Positions 1-5,437 of a DNA stretch of 6,425 nucleotides are shown here, one piece after another (the stretch's first letter is position 1; each line of letters starts with the position of its first letter). The notes under the pieces were generated by a model that saw nothing but the letters and a program-made list of their open reading frames with translations, did not search any database and was not told the DNA's origin. This DNA comes from Ectopseudomonas composti (lineage in GTDB: Bacteria; Pseudomonadota; Gammaproteobacteria; Pseudomonadales; Pseudomonadaceae), in the NCBI GenBank assembly GCA_946886245.1, contig CAMPIF010000257.1:1-6425 (forward strand). Reading direction: 5' to 3'. The position numbers and the translations under genes are program-made.

Positions 1-271
1 GACCAGCGTGTTCGGCACCACCCAGGTGGTGGCGCAGGGATTGTCGTTGTCGCTGGCACTGCCCAGCACCGGGGTGACGCTGTTCACTTACGCGCTGCAT
101 GATCACGTCAACTGGTGGATGGGCGTGCCGTTGGCCGTGGGTGGCCTGCTCAGCATCAGCTGGGGCGTGCGCCTGGCGCATTCGCTGCCGGAGCCTCTGC
201 TGCGCAGCCTGTTCTGCGGCTTTCTGCTGCTCTGTGCGCTGATGTTGGCGCTGGAGTCCGGCGGTCTATAG
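1..271 (+). CDS. TauE/SafE (TSUP) family membrane permease, C-terminal fragment
   Basis: This is the 3' end of a gene that begins before the window; 89 residues are visible in the frame that starts at base 2. The segment begins with TSVFGTTQ, continues with QGLSLSLALPSTGVTLFTY, and then has two clearly hydrophobic helices (about MGVPLAVGGLLSISWG and LLRSLFCGFLLLCALMLAL). This is the usual C-terminal pattern of TSUP proteins: a polar-flanked GTSxxx..Q..A helix, a P/G-rich turn, a glycine-rich helix, and a last helix after an 'LP..LLR..F' linker. The family are inner-membrane permeases linked to export or uptake of sulfite, sulfonates or other organic anions, but the substrate cannot be read from this fragment. 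The TAG stop lies inside a palindrome shared with the convergent LysR gene. The GTG at position 8 is internal, not a start. Family assignment is fairly safe; the substrate is unknown. Confidence 0.8.
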   Translation, partial: TSVFGTTQVVAQGLSLSLALPSTGVTLFTYALHDHVNWWMGVPLAVGGLLSISWGVRLAHSLPEPLLRSLFCGFLLLCALMLALESGGL

Positions 272-1120
272 GCGAAAACCTTCGACGATATGCTCGGCCA
301 GGCACTCGGTAACCGGTGACTGGCTGCTTTCGTTGCGCAGCAGCACGATGCTGGTCAGCGGCAGCAGGGGCAGGCCTTCTGCTTCACCGAGGATGCGCAG
401 GTCGGGAGTGATCAGGCTTTGCAGCTGCGCGGTGACCGCGAGGCCCGCGCGCACCACCGCGAAGATCGCTGACAGGCTGGGGCTGGTGTAGGCGATGCGG
501 TAGGGGCGACTCATCGCATCCAGCGCGTTGCAGGCCCATTCGCGGCAGAAGCAGTCGGCGTTGAACATGGCCAGCGGCATCGGATTCTGCTCGTGCGGGC
601 AGAAGCCCTGAGCCACGGCCCAGGCGAAGCGCTCCTGGCGCAGCAGTTGGCCGATCTCCTTGCCGGGCTGGCGGGTGACGATGGTCAGGTCCAGATCCTG
701 GCGCAGCAGCAACTGCCCGGAGGGTTCGCAATGCACCTCCACCTGCACCAGCGGGTAGGCCTGGGCGAAGCGCGAGAGAATCTCCGGCAGAAAGCGCATC
801 ACGTAGTCGTCTGGTGTGCCGATGCGCACGGCGCCGACCATGTGCGGTTCACGCAGGGTGTTGAGCACCTCGCCATGCAGCTTGAGAATGCGCCGCGCGT
901 AGCCCAGCAGCACCTGGCCCTCGGGGGTCAGCCGCACGTGGCGGCCGTCGCGCTCGAACAGCGGGCGCTGTATCACGTCTTCCTCCAGCCGCTTCATCTG
1001 CATGCTCACGGCCGACTGTGTGCGGTTGACCGTTTCTGCGGCGCGGGTGAAACCACCGGTGTCGGCGATGGCAACGAAGCTGCGCAGCAATTCGGTATCA
1101 ATACTGGGGTGGAAGGCCAT
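266..1120 (-). CDS. LysR-type transcriptional regulator
   Basis: This complete 284-residue cytoplasmic DNA-binding regulator has the usual LysR length. The N-terminal winged helix-turn-helix spans about residues 8-67, with the recognition region FTRAAETVNRTQSAVSMQMKRLE (about 24-46) and the family wing LFERDGRHVRLTPEG. A linker helix of about 68-90 follows, then a periplasmic-binding-protein-like effector domain of about 95-282 that begins GAVRIGTPDDY. The ATG start at 1118-1120 is supported by a GAGGA Shine-Dalgarno at 1128-1132, about 7 nt upstream. It is divergent from the DUF1127-EamA-DUF3291-ycaQ cluster, so by family habit it may control that cluster and itself; this is inferred. The effector domain has six cysteines (131, 174, 190, 192, 197, 273), three of them in DCFCREWAC, which is more than usual and could hint at redox or metal sensitivity. 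The effector is unknown. Its stop overlaps that of the permease. Confidence 0.93.
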   Translation of the reverse strand: MAFHPSIDTELLRSFVAIADTGGFTRAAETVNRTQSAVSMQMKRLEEDVIQRPLFERDGRHVRLTPEGQVLLGYARRILKLHGEVLNTLREPHMVGAVRIGTPDDYVMRFLPEILSRFAQAYPLVQVEVHCEPSGQLLLRQDLDLTIVTRQPGKEIGQLLRQERFAWAVAQGFCPHEQNPMPLAMFNADCFCREWACNALDAMSRPYRIAYTSPSLSAIFAVVRAGLAVTAQLQSLITPDLRILGEAEGLPLLPLTSIVLLRNESSQSPVTECLAEHIVEGFRL

Positions 1121-1217
1121 TCATCAATCCTCGAGATGGATTCCATAAGAAACATTCGTTGGATTGATCTTAAGCGCGACCCGACACTGACGCCAACCCC
1201 ACAAGGAGGGCGAAAAG
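1121..1217. promoter_or_regulatory. Divergent control region between lysR and the DUF1127 operon
   Basis: These 97 nt must hold the promoters for both the LysR gene (leftward) and the DUF1127 gene (rightward). A perfect 8-bp inverted repeat is visible: ATCAATCC at 1123-1130 and GGATTGAT at 1161-1168, with 30 nt between the arms. A further GGATT at 1138-1142 is in direct orientation with the right arm and inverted relative to the left arm. A small dyad, GAA-ACA-TTC at 1149-1157, sits near the middle. The left arm overlaps the lysR Shine-Dalgarno, so a protein bound there could also limit lysR translation or transcription. The region is locally A/T-rich (about 1141-1172) against the GC-rich surroundings. 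No convincing -35/-10 pair could be picked on either strand. That the LysR protein binds here is inference from the divergent layout. Confidence 0.5.
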
Positions 1218-1442
1218 ATGAAAGGTCAGAAAGGTTACGCGTTGGCTCAGGCCATCCACTTCGAACGTCTGCCATCACTGGTCGGTATGTGGCGTATGCT
1301 GCGGCGCTGGCGTCAACTGGCTCGCGAGCGCGCACAGCTGGCGCGTCTGGATGGTGCCGCACTGAAGGATCTGGGACTGTCTCGGGCCGATGCGTTGCAG
1401 GAGGCCGAACGGCCGTTCTGGGATGACCCGTTGAAAAAGTGA
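1218..1442 (+). CDS. DUF1127 (YjiS-like) small protein
   Basis: This 74-residue protein has the DUF1127 core in its C-terminal two thirds: a basic helix WRMLRRWRQLARERAQLARLD (about 25-45) followed by AALKDLGLSRADALQEAERPFW (about 47-68). The LKDLGLSR..A..EA.RPFW pattern is diagnostic. The family are short arginine-rich helical proteins. Some alphaproteobacterial members take part in RNA-related or nutrient-stress phenotypes, but a general function is not established and none is claimed here. The start is fixed by a near-perfect Shine-Dalgarno AAGGAGG at 1203-1209, 8 nt before the ATG, which suggests strong translation. It is the first gene of a probable four-gene transcript; the EamA gene starts 24 nt after its stop. 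It is predicted to be cytoplasmic: there is no signal peptide or membrane segment. Confidence 0.88.
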   Translation: MKGQKGYALAQAIHFERLPSLVGMWRMLRRWRQLARERAQLARLDGAALKDLGLSRADALQEAERPFWDDPLKK

Positions 1443-1454
1443 GTGGTACATGAC

Positions 1455-1459
1455 AGGAG
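1455..1459 (+). promoter_or_regulatory. Ribosome binding site that fixes the EamA gene start at 1467
   Basis: AGGAG lies 7 nt before the ATG at 1467. A GTG at 1443, directly after the DUF1127 stop, would add eight residues but has no purine-rich site at the right distance. The ATG also gives the normal short, positively charged N-terminus (MTVVRKG) ahead of the first membrane helix. Confidence 0.75.
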
Positions 1460-1466
1460 TTGCCGA

Positions 1467-2411
1467 ATGACCGTGGTACGCAAGGGCGCCGATTTTTTCC
1501 TGTTCCAACTGATGCTGCTGCTGTGTGCCATCTGGGGCAGCCAGCAGGTGGCGATCAAGCTGGCTGCGGACGATATCGCGCCCATGCTGCAAGTCGCGTT
1601 GCGCTCGGGCGTTGCCGCGCTGCTGGTCGGCCTGCTGTTGCTGTGGCAGCGCGGTTGGCGCGAGTGGGTCAGTTCCACCTGGCTGGCCGGGGCCCTGGCC
1701 GGCGTATTGTTCGCGCTGGAGTTCTTTTTCATCGCGCTGGGCCTGCGCTACACCACGGCCTCGCACATGGCGGTATTTCTGTATACGGCCCCGATTTTTT
1801 CGGCGCTTGGCCTGCATCTGCTGTTACCCAGCGAGCGCTTGCGTCGCCTGCAGTGGTTGGGCATCGCGCTGTGTTTCGGCGGTGTGGTGATGGCCTTCGG
1901 TGTGGGCGGTAGCTGGGCCGAGATCGATCGCGGCATGCTGCTCGGCGATGCGCTGGGGCTGTGCGCCGGCATGGCCTGGGGCGCGACCACGGTCGTCGTG
2001 CGAGGCTCGCGATTGTCCGAAGCGCCGGCCGGGCTGACCTTGTTCTATCAACTGGCGGTGGCGTTCGTGCTGCTGCTCGCCTATGCGTTGGCGGTAGTCG
2101 ACCTGTCCCAACTGCGCTGGACCCCGATTGCCATCGCCAGCATCCTGCTGCAGGGCGCGGTGGTGTCGTTCTTCACCTACCTGACTTGGTTCTGGCTGCT
2201 GCGCCGCTACCTGGCCTCGAACATGGCGGTGTTTTCCTTCATGACGCCGCTGTTTGGCGTCACCTTCGGCGTGCTGGTGCTGGACGAGCCGTTGACCCTG
2301 AACTTCATCATTGGCGCAGCGCTGGTGCTGTCGGGCATTACCCTGGTCAGCAGCGAGGCCTGGTTGCGTCGCCGTCTGGCCGGCTGGCGAGGCTTGCCGC
2401 AGCAACCCTGA
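1467..2411 (+). CDS. EamA/DMT superfamily inner-membrane transporter
   Basis: This 314-residue integral membrane protein has about ten hydrophobic helices and the typical DMT length. Two EamA repeats are visible, about residues 10-145 and 157-297. The first has the hallmark AIWGSQQVAIK in helix 1 (about 21-31). The internal duplication can be read directly: YTTASHMAVFLYTAPIFSAL (about 95-114) corresponds to YLASNMAVFSFMTPLFGVTFG (about 248-268), followed by VLDEPLT. Proteins of this family usually export metabolites, amino acids, nucleobases or toxic compounds from the cytoplasm, but sequence alone rarely gives the substrate, and none is assigned. The ATG with AGGAG upstream was chosen over an earlier GTG. 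It is the second gene of the probable operon, 24 nt after the DUF1127 stop and 17 nt before the DUF3291 start. The C-terminus is a short basic tail (WLRRRLAGWRGLPQQP). Confidence 0.93.
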   Translation: MTVVRKGADFFLFQLMLLLCAIWGSQQVAIKLAADDIAPMLQVALRSGVAALLVGLLLLWQRGWREWVSSTWLAGALAGVLFALEFFFIALGLRYTTASHMAVFLYTAPIFSALGLHLLLPSERLRRLQWLGIALCFGGVVMAFGVGGSWAEIDRGMLLGDALGLCAGMAWGATTVVVRGSRLSEAPAGLTLFYQLAVAFVLLLAYALAVVDLSQLRWTPIAIASILLQGAVVSFFTYLTWFWLLRRYLASNMAVFSFMTPLFGVTFGVLVLDEPLTLNFIIGAALVLSGITLVSSEAWLRRRLAGWRGLPQQP

Positions 2412-2414
2412 CGC

Positions 2415-2431
2415 AAGGAGGCTGGAAATTG
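2415..2431 (+). promoter_or_regulatory. Strong ribosome binding site with TTG start codon for the DUF3291 gene
   Basis: AAGGAGG at 2415-2421 is followed after 7 nt by TTG at 2429-2431, which begins M-SAYHLAQLNIAWMK. The conserved N-terminal strand of DUF3291 proteins (YHLAQLNIA) starts just after it. The first in-frame ATG, at 2468, would remove that strand and has no comparable site upstream. Confidence 0.82.
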
Positions 2432-2875
2432 TCTGCTTATCACCTGGCTCAACTGAACATCGCCTGGATGAAGGCACCGCTGGAAGCGCCGGAGATGGCT
2501 GACTTCGTCGCCAATCTGGAGCGTATCAATGCGCTGGCGGAAGGTTCGCAGGGCTATGTCTGGCGTCTGCAGGACGAGGCGGGCGATGCCACGGCGATTC
2601 GTCCGTTCGGTGACGAGGTGCTGGTGAACATGTCGGTCTGGCAGGACGTGCAGTCGCTCAGCGACTACGTCTATAAATCGGCGCATACCGAGATGCTCAA
2701 GCGCCGCCGCGAATGGTTCGCGCGCGTCGAGCAGGCACACCAGGTGCTGTGGTGGGTACCGGCCGGGCATCGACCGAGCGTGGTCGAGGCCGCCGAACGC
2801 CTGGCTCACCTGCGCGAGCATGGCGCGACGGCGCAGGCCTTTACCTTCCGCCACGCGTTCGCGGCGCCAGCCTGA
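2429..2875 (+). CDS. DUF3291 family protein (TTG start)
   Basis: This 148-residue soluble protein matches the DUF3291 pattern: YHLAQLNIAWMKAPL near the N-terminus, then FVANLERINALAEGSQGYVWRLQDEAGDAT (about 26-55), VNMSVWQDVQSLSDYVY (about 67-82), H..ML.RRREWF (about 86-97) and VLWWVPAGHRPSVVEAAERL (about 107-125). It ends AFTFRHAF. The family has the look of small ferredoxin-like alpha/beta-barrel proteins related to antibiotic-biosynthesis monooxygenases. No reaction is firmly known and none is claimed. The start is TTG with a very good Shine-Dalgarno, so programs that favour ATG may shorten it or extend it wrongly into the EamA gene. It lies 17 nt after the EamA stop and 14 nt before ycaQ, consistent with one transcript. 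It has no signal peptide and is probably cytoplasmic. Confidence 0.87.
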   Translation: MSAYHLAQLNIAWMKAPLEAPEMADFVANLERINALAEGSQGYVWRLQDEAGDATAIRPFGDEVLVNMSVWQDVQSLSDYVYKSAHTEMLKRRREWFARVEQAHQVLWWVPAGHRPSVVEAAERLAHLREHGATAQAFTFRHAFAAPA

Positions 2876-2889
2876 TAGGCTAAGTCGCC

Positions 2890-4083
2890 ATGACGCTCTC
2901 ACTTTCTCTCGCCGAAGCTCGCCGCCTGGCCCTGGCTGCCCAGGGCTTCGGGCGTACGCCACGTGGCGCCATCGCCCACAGGCAGCTGCAGGCGCAGATC
3001 GAGCGCCTTGGCGTGGTGCAGATCGATTCGGTCAACTCCCTGGTGCGCTCGCACTACCTGCCGGCTTTTTCCCGCCTCGGCCATTACCAGGCCGAGCATC
3101 TCGACGAGCTGGCCTGGGGCCGGGCGCGGCACAGGCGCCTGTTCGAATACTGGGGGCACGAAGCCTCGCTGTTGCCGCTCGAGCTGTATCCGTTGCTGCG
3201 CTGGCGAATGCACCGAGCTGCGCATGGGCAGGGCATCTACAGCCAGCTGGCGAAGTTCGGTGTCGAGCGTCGCGACGTTTTGGATAGCGTACTGCAGGCC
3301 GTGCGCGAGCGCGGTGCGCTGGGCGCCGGCAGTCTTTCCAAGCGAACCGAGAAGGCTGGCCCCTGGTGGGACTGGAGCGCGGAAAAGACGGCGCTGGAGT
3401 GGCTGTTCGCCGCAGGCGAGGTCACTGTGGCCGGACGACGTGGCTTCGAACGTCTGTACGACCTGCCGGAGCGGGTCATTCCTGCTGATGTACTGAATCA
3501 CCCGGATCTGCATGAGGCCGAAGCGCAGCGCCGCCTGTTGCTGCGTTCGGCCGATGCCCTGGGCGTGGCGACCGAGCGCGATTTGCGCGACTACTACAGG
3601 TTGGACGTCAGTGACAGCAAACGGCGTATCGCCGAATTGGTGGAGGCGGGCGAGCTGATGCCCGTCACGGTACAGGGCTGGCGGCAGGCGGCCTACTGCC
3701 GGGGCGAGCCGCGCATACCCCGACGTATTCGTCACAGCGCGCTGTTGTCGCCATTCGATTCACTGATCTGGGAGCGCGAGCGCACCGAGCGGCTGTTCGG
3801 CTTTCGCTATCGCCTGGAGATCTACACCCCGCAGGCCAAGCGCGTGTATGGCTACTACGTGCTGCCGTTTCTGCATCACGAGCGCTTGCTGGCACGGGTG
3901 GACCTGCGCAGCGAGCGCGCGACCGGGCGCCTGGCGGTGCATGCCATGCATCTGGAGGAAGCAGTGTTGAGCGAGGAGGCGCGCCTGGCGCTGGGCGATT
4001 CGCTGCGCGCGCTGGCGCACTGGCTGGGCCTGGATGAGCTGTGGCTGGCGCCGAGCGTCAGCCTGCGTGGGCTACTCGGTTAA
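2890..4083 (+). CDS. ycaQ: YcaQ/AlkX-like winged-helix DNA glycosylase (HTH_42 family)
   Basis: This complete 397-residue protein is close to the usual family length of about 400. The family (HTH_42, AlkZ/AZL superfamily) includes E. coli YcaQ, a base-excision glycosylase that unhooks DNA interstrand cross-links and removes N7-alkylated purines, and Streptomyces AlkZ, which protects an azinomycin producer. Visible family signatures are the motif VVQIDSVN with Q44-I45-D46 (the Q-x-D catalytic form of the YcaQ branch; AlkZ has Q-x-Q), then RSHYLPAFSRLG (about 63-74), FEYWGHEASLLP (about 85-96), and the long conserved block LLSPFDSLIWERERTERLFGFRYRLEIYTP (about 295-324) continuing GYYVLPFLHHERLLARVDLR. 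Several winged-helix modules fill the middle (about 130-270). The ATG start has only a weak upstream site (TAGG or TAAG), so translation may be coupled to DUF3291, which ends 14 nt earlier. Its stop overlaps the convergent LprI-like gene within TTAA. Activity is inferred from the family. Confidence 0.9.
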   Translation: MTLSLSLAEARRLALAAQGFGRTPRGAIAHRQLQAQIERLGVVQIDSVNSLVRSHYLPAFSRLGHYQAEHLDELAWGRARHRRLFEYWGHEASLLPLELYPLLRWRMHRAAHGQGIYSQLAKFGVERRDVLDSVLQAVRERGALGAGSLSKRTEKAGPWWDWSAEKTALEWLFAAGEVTVAGRRGFERLYDLPERVIPADVLNHPDLHEAEAQRRLLLRSADALGVATERDLRDYYRLDVSDSKRRIAELVEAGELMPVTVQGWRQAAYCRGEPRIPRRIRHSALLSPFDSLIWERERTERLFGFRYRLEIYTPQAKRVYGYYVLPFLHHERLLARVDLRSERATGRLAVHAMHLEEAVLSEEARLALGDSLRALAHWLGLDELWLAPSVSLRGLLG

Positions 4084-4469
4084 CCGCCGTTTTCCAGCAG
4101 CAACTTCAGTTCCTCGACGCGCTGGATATTCATCTGCATCGGGCAGGTGTAGTACATCGGCGAGCCGACATGCTTGCCCTGCAGGTCGCACTGGCCGTTG
4201 CGGTAGACCAGCCAGGCCTTTTGCGCGGTTTCCAGCTGTTCGGCGTCCTGCGGCGCGCCTTCCTGCAGCTTCAGGAACAACTGCTGGTAAACGCGGTTCA
4301 TCTCCTTCTTCACCGTTTCCGATACGCCTTCGGCGCAGCCGGCGACGCTGGTGTTGTTGATCATCGCGCTGGCATCCAGACAGGCCTGGTACTGCTGGTC
4401 GTAATCGGCCCAGGCAGCGAGTGGCAGCAGCCCAATGAGCGGCAGCAGGGCGTTGCGCAGTATCGACAT
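4080..4469 (-). CDS. LprI/DUF1311-like secreted small protein
   Basis: This 129-residue precursor has a clear Sec signal peptide: a positively charged start, the hydrophobic stretch ALLPLIGLLPLAAWA, and a likely cleavage after A21 (AWA|DYDQ). The mature protein has four cysteines (30, 45, 94, 109), probably two disulfides in the periplasm. The C-terminal half carries the LprI/DUF1311 signature: LETAQKAWLVYRNGQCDLQ (about 79-97), with W86, R90 and C94, after a helix MNRVYQQLFLKLQE. The family is named for Mycobacterium LprI, reported as a lysozyme inhibitor; most proteobacterial members are uncharacterised, so an inhibitor role is only a suggestion. A GGGGGA site lies about 5 nt before the ATG. 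It lies 51 nt downstream of loiP on the same strand, with a terminator-like hairpin between, so it may be only partly co-transcribed. It has no lipobox, so it is soluble and periplasmic. Confidence 0.82.
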   Translation of the reverse strand: MSILRNALLPLIGLLPLAAWADYDQQYQACLDASAMINNTSVAGCAEGVSETVKKEMNRVYQQLFLKLQEGAPQDAEQLETAQKAWLVYRNGQCDLQGKHVGSPMYYTCPMQMNIQRVEELKLLLENGG

Positions 4470-4480
4470 GACAATCCCCC

Positions 4481-4510
4481 AACGAAACAGGGGCTGCGCT
4501 GCAGCCCCTG
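4481..4510 (-). terminator. Intrinsic terminator-like hairpin after loiP
   Basis: A perfect 10-bp inverted repeat, CAGGGGCTGC (4488-4497) and GCAGCCCCTG (4501-4510), closes a 3-nt loop. On the minus strand it is followed by TTTCGTT (4487-4481), a short imperfect U-tract. It begins 10 nt after the loiP stop and ends just before the LprI-like Shine-Dalgarno. It could terminate the loiP transcript fully or partly, or protect its 3' end while allowing read-through into the LprI-like gene. Confidence 0.7.
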
Positions 4511-4520
4511 AACCTGATGC

Positions 4521-5276
4521 TTACTTGGTAGCCAGGCGGGTGCGCATGTTGGCGGCGCGGTCGCTGGAGCCCGGGTGCGAGGAGAACATGCTGCTTTCGC
4601 CGCCGCCCAGTTTGGCCAGCTTCTCGAACGCGGTGACCAGGCCATCGCGCGGGATGTTGCGCTGGGTCAGCAGGTCGAAGGAGAAGTTGTCGGCGGCGTT
4701 TTCCTGGCTTTGCGAGAACTGGGCATTGACCAGTTGCTCACCCAGAGCGCCGAGCTGCGAGGTGGACAGTGCCGCGAGGGTGCCGTTGCCCGAAGCAGCT
4801 GCGGCATTGCGCGCGGCGGTGGTGGCGTAAGCGGTCTGCATGGCCTTCTTGCTGTGGCCGAGGGCTACGTGGCCGATCTCGTGGCCGAGTACGCCTTCCA
4901 CTTCGTTGTCGCTCATCAGGTCCATCAGGCCGCTGTAGACGCGCACGCAGCCGTTGGCCATGGCCCAGGCGTTGACCTCATCGGCCTGATACACCTTGTA
5001 GGTGATCGGCGTGCCGTTGATCTGATGGCCGAGGTTGTTGGCGATCTTGTCCAGACGCTTGCTGTACGGACTGTTCGGGCCGGCGATATTGGCTTCGGCA
5101 TCCATTTCGGCGCAGGCCTGGTCGGACATGCTGCGTACTTCGGCGTCGCTGAGGGTCGCGGCCTGCACGGCCATCAGGCCCGATTGCAGCATGGCGTCGG
5201 GAGACATGTTCTGGCAGCCGGTCAGCAATACAGCGCTGGACAGGGCGAAAGCGGAGAGGGTGGTGCGCAGTTGCAT
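4521..5276 (-). CDS. loiP: LoiP-like outer-membrane M48 metalloprotease lipoprotein
   Basis: This 251-residue lipoprotein precursor is nearly the same length as E. coli LoiP (YggG), a zinc metallopeptidase of the outer membrane. The signal peptide ends in the lipobox LLTG-C21, and Gln at +2 agrees with sorting to the outer membrane. The M48 motif HEIGH (132-136, in VLGHEIGHVALGH) supplies two zinc histidines and the catalytic glutamate; E192 in SQENAADNFSFD is the expected third ligand. Other family blocks are NGCVRVYSGLMDLMSDNEVEGV before the motif and FEKLAKL...SSMFSSHPGSSDRAANM at the end. Mature cysteines C55 and C110 could form a disulfide. The start ATG is preceded by AAGGA (5286-5290) at 9 nt; an overlapping ATG 7 nt upstream is in another frame and too close to that site. 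LoiP family members act in envelope quality control; the substrate here is unknown. A hairpin follows the stop. Confidence 0.93.
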   Translation of the reverse strand: MQLRTTLSAFALSSAVLLTGCQNMSPDAMLQSGLMAVQAATLSDAEVRSMSDQACAEMDAEANIAGPNSPYSKRLDKIANNLGHQINGTPITYKVYQADEVNAWAMANGCVRVYSGLMDLMSDNEVEGVLGHEIGHVALGHSKKAMQTAYATTAARNAAAASGNGTLAALSTSQLGALGEQLVNAQFSQSQENAADNFSFDLLTQRNIPRDGLVTAFEKLAKLGGGESSMFSSHPGSSDRAANMRTRLATK

Positions 5277-5385
5277 GGTTCATCGTCCTTGTTGGAGGTG
5301 TTGGCCGCGAGTCCTTTCCGGCTGGTGCAGCTTGGGCACCTGGCCGGTGCTCGCGTTGGGTGCGGCATTATGCCGGATAACGCAC
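5277..5385 (-). promoter_or_regulatory. Upstream region of loiP with palindrome and alternating repeats
   Basis: This region should carry the loiP promoter. A 13-bp palindrome, CGGCAT-T-ATGCCG, lies at 5363-5375; on the minus strand it contains CATAAT, a fair -10-like hexamer, but no good -35 is found at the normal distance. Closer to the gene are three alternating copies of one 5-mer: GGTGC at 5324-5328, GCACC at 5336-5340 and GGTGC at 5346-5350. They could form two mutually exclusive short hairpins in the leader RNA. The Shine-Dalgarno AAGGA is at 5286-5290. A regulatory role is suggested by structure only; no known riboswitch or heat-shock promoter was recognised. Confidence 0.3.
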
Positions 5386-5429
5386 AAAAAGAGTGCGAGC
5401 CGGTTCGCGCCCTGGCCAATGGCCAGGGC
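5386..5429 (-). terminator. Terminator-like region after the DAHP synthase gene
   Basis: Eight nucleotides past the stop codon, a perfect 9-bp stem GCCCTGGCC/GGCCAGGGC (5409-5417 with 5421-5429) closes a 3-nt ATT loop on the minus strand. It is not followed directly by a U-tract. A second, weaker dyad (GCGA 5395-5398 with TCGC 5405-5408) follows, and then five Ts (5390-5386). Together they can act as a compound intrinsic terminator, or the first hairpin may serve as an RNA 3'-end stabiliser. Confidence 0.55.
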
Positions 5430-5437
5430 TCACGTTC

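Noticed and set aside
1140..1172. Sigma-70 -35/-10 pairs for lysR or the DUF1127 operon
   Set aside because: Candidate hexamers such as CATAAG (1145-1150) or the minus-strand TTATGG lack a matching -35 at 16-18 nt, so no promoter is placed.
593..1426. A 277-residue plus-strand open frame crossing the LysR gene, the intergenic region and the DUF1127 gene
   Set aside because: It is antisense to a well-supported LysR gene and out of frame with DUF1127. It has no family motif and would swallow the divergent control region.
1961..2428. N-terminal extension of the DUF3291 frame back into the EamA gene, suggesting a fusion or a 304-residue protein
   Set aside because: The extension overlaps EamA coding sequence in another frame and shows no domain. 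DUF3291 homology and a strong ribosome site begin at the TTG at 2429.
2207..2962. Minus-strand open frame of 251 residues across EamA and DUF3291
   Set aside because: It is antisense to two genes with recognisable families, has no motifs, and has no ribosome site noted at its start.
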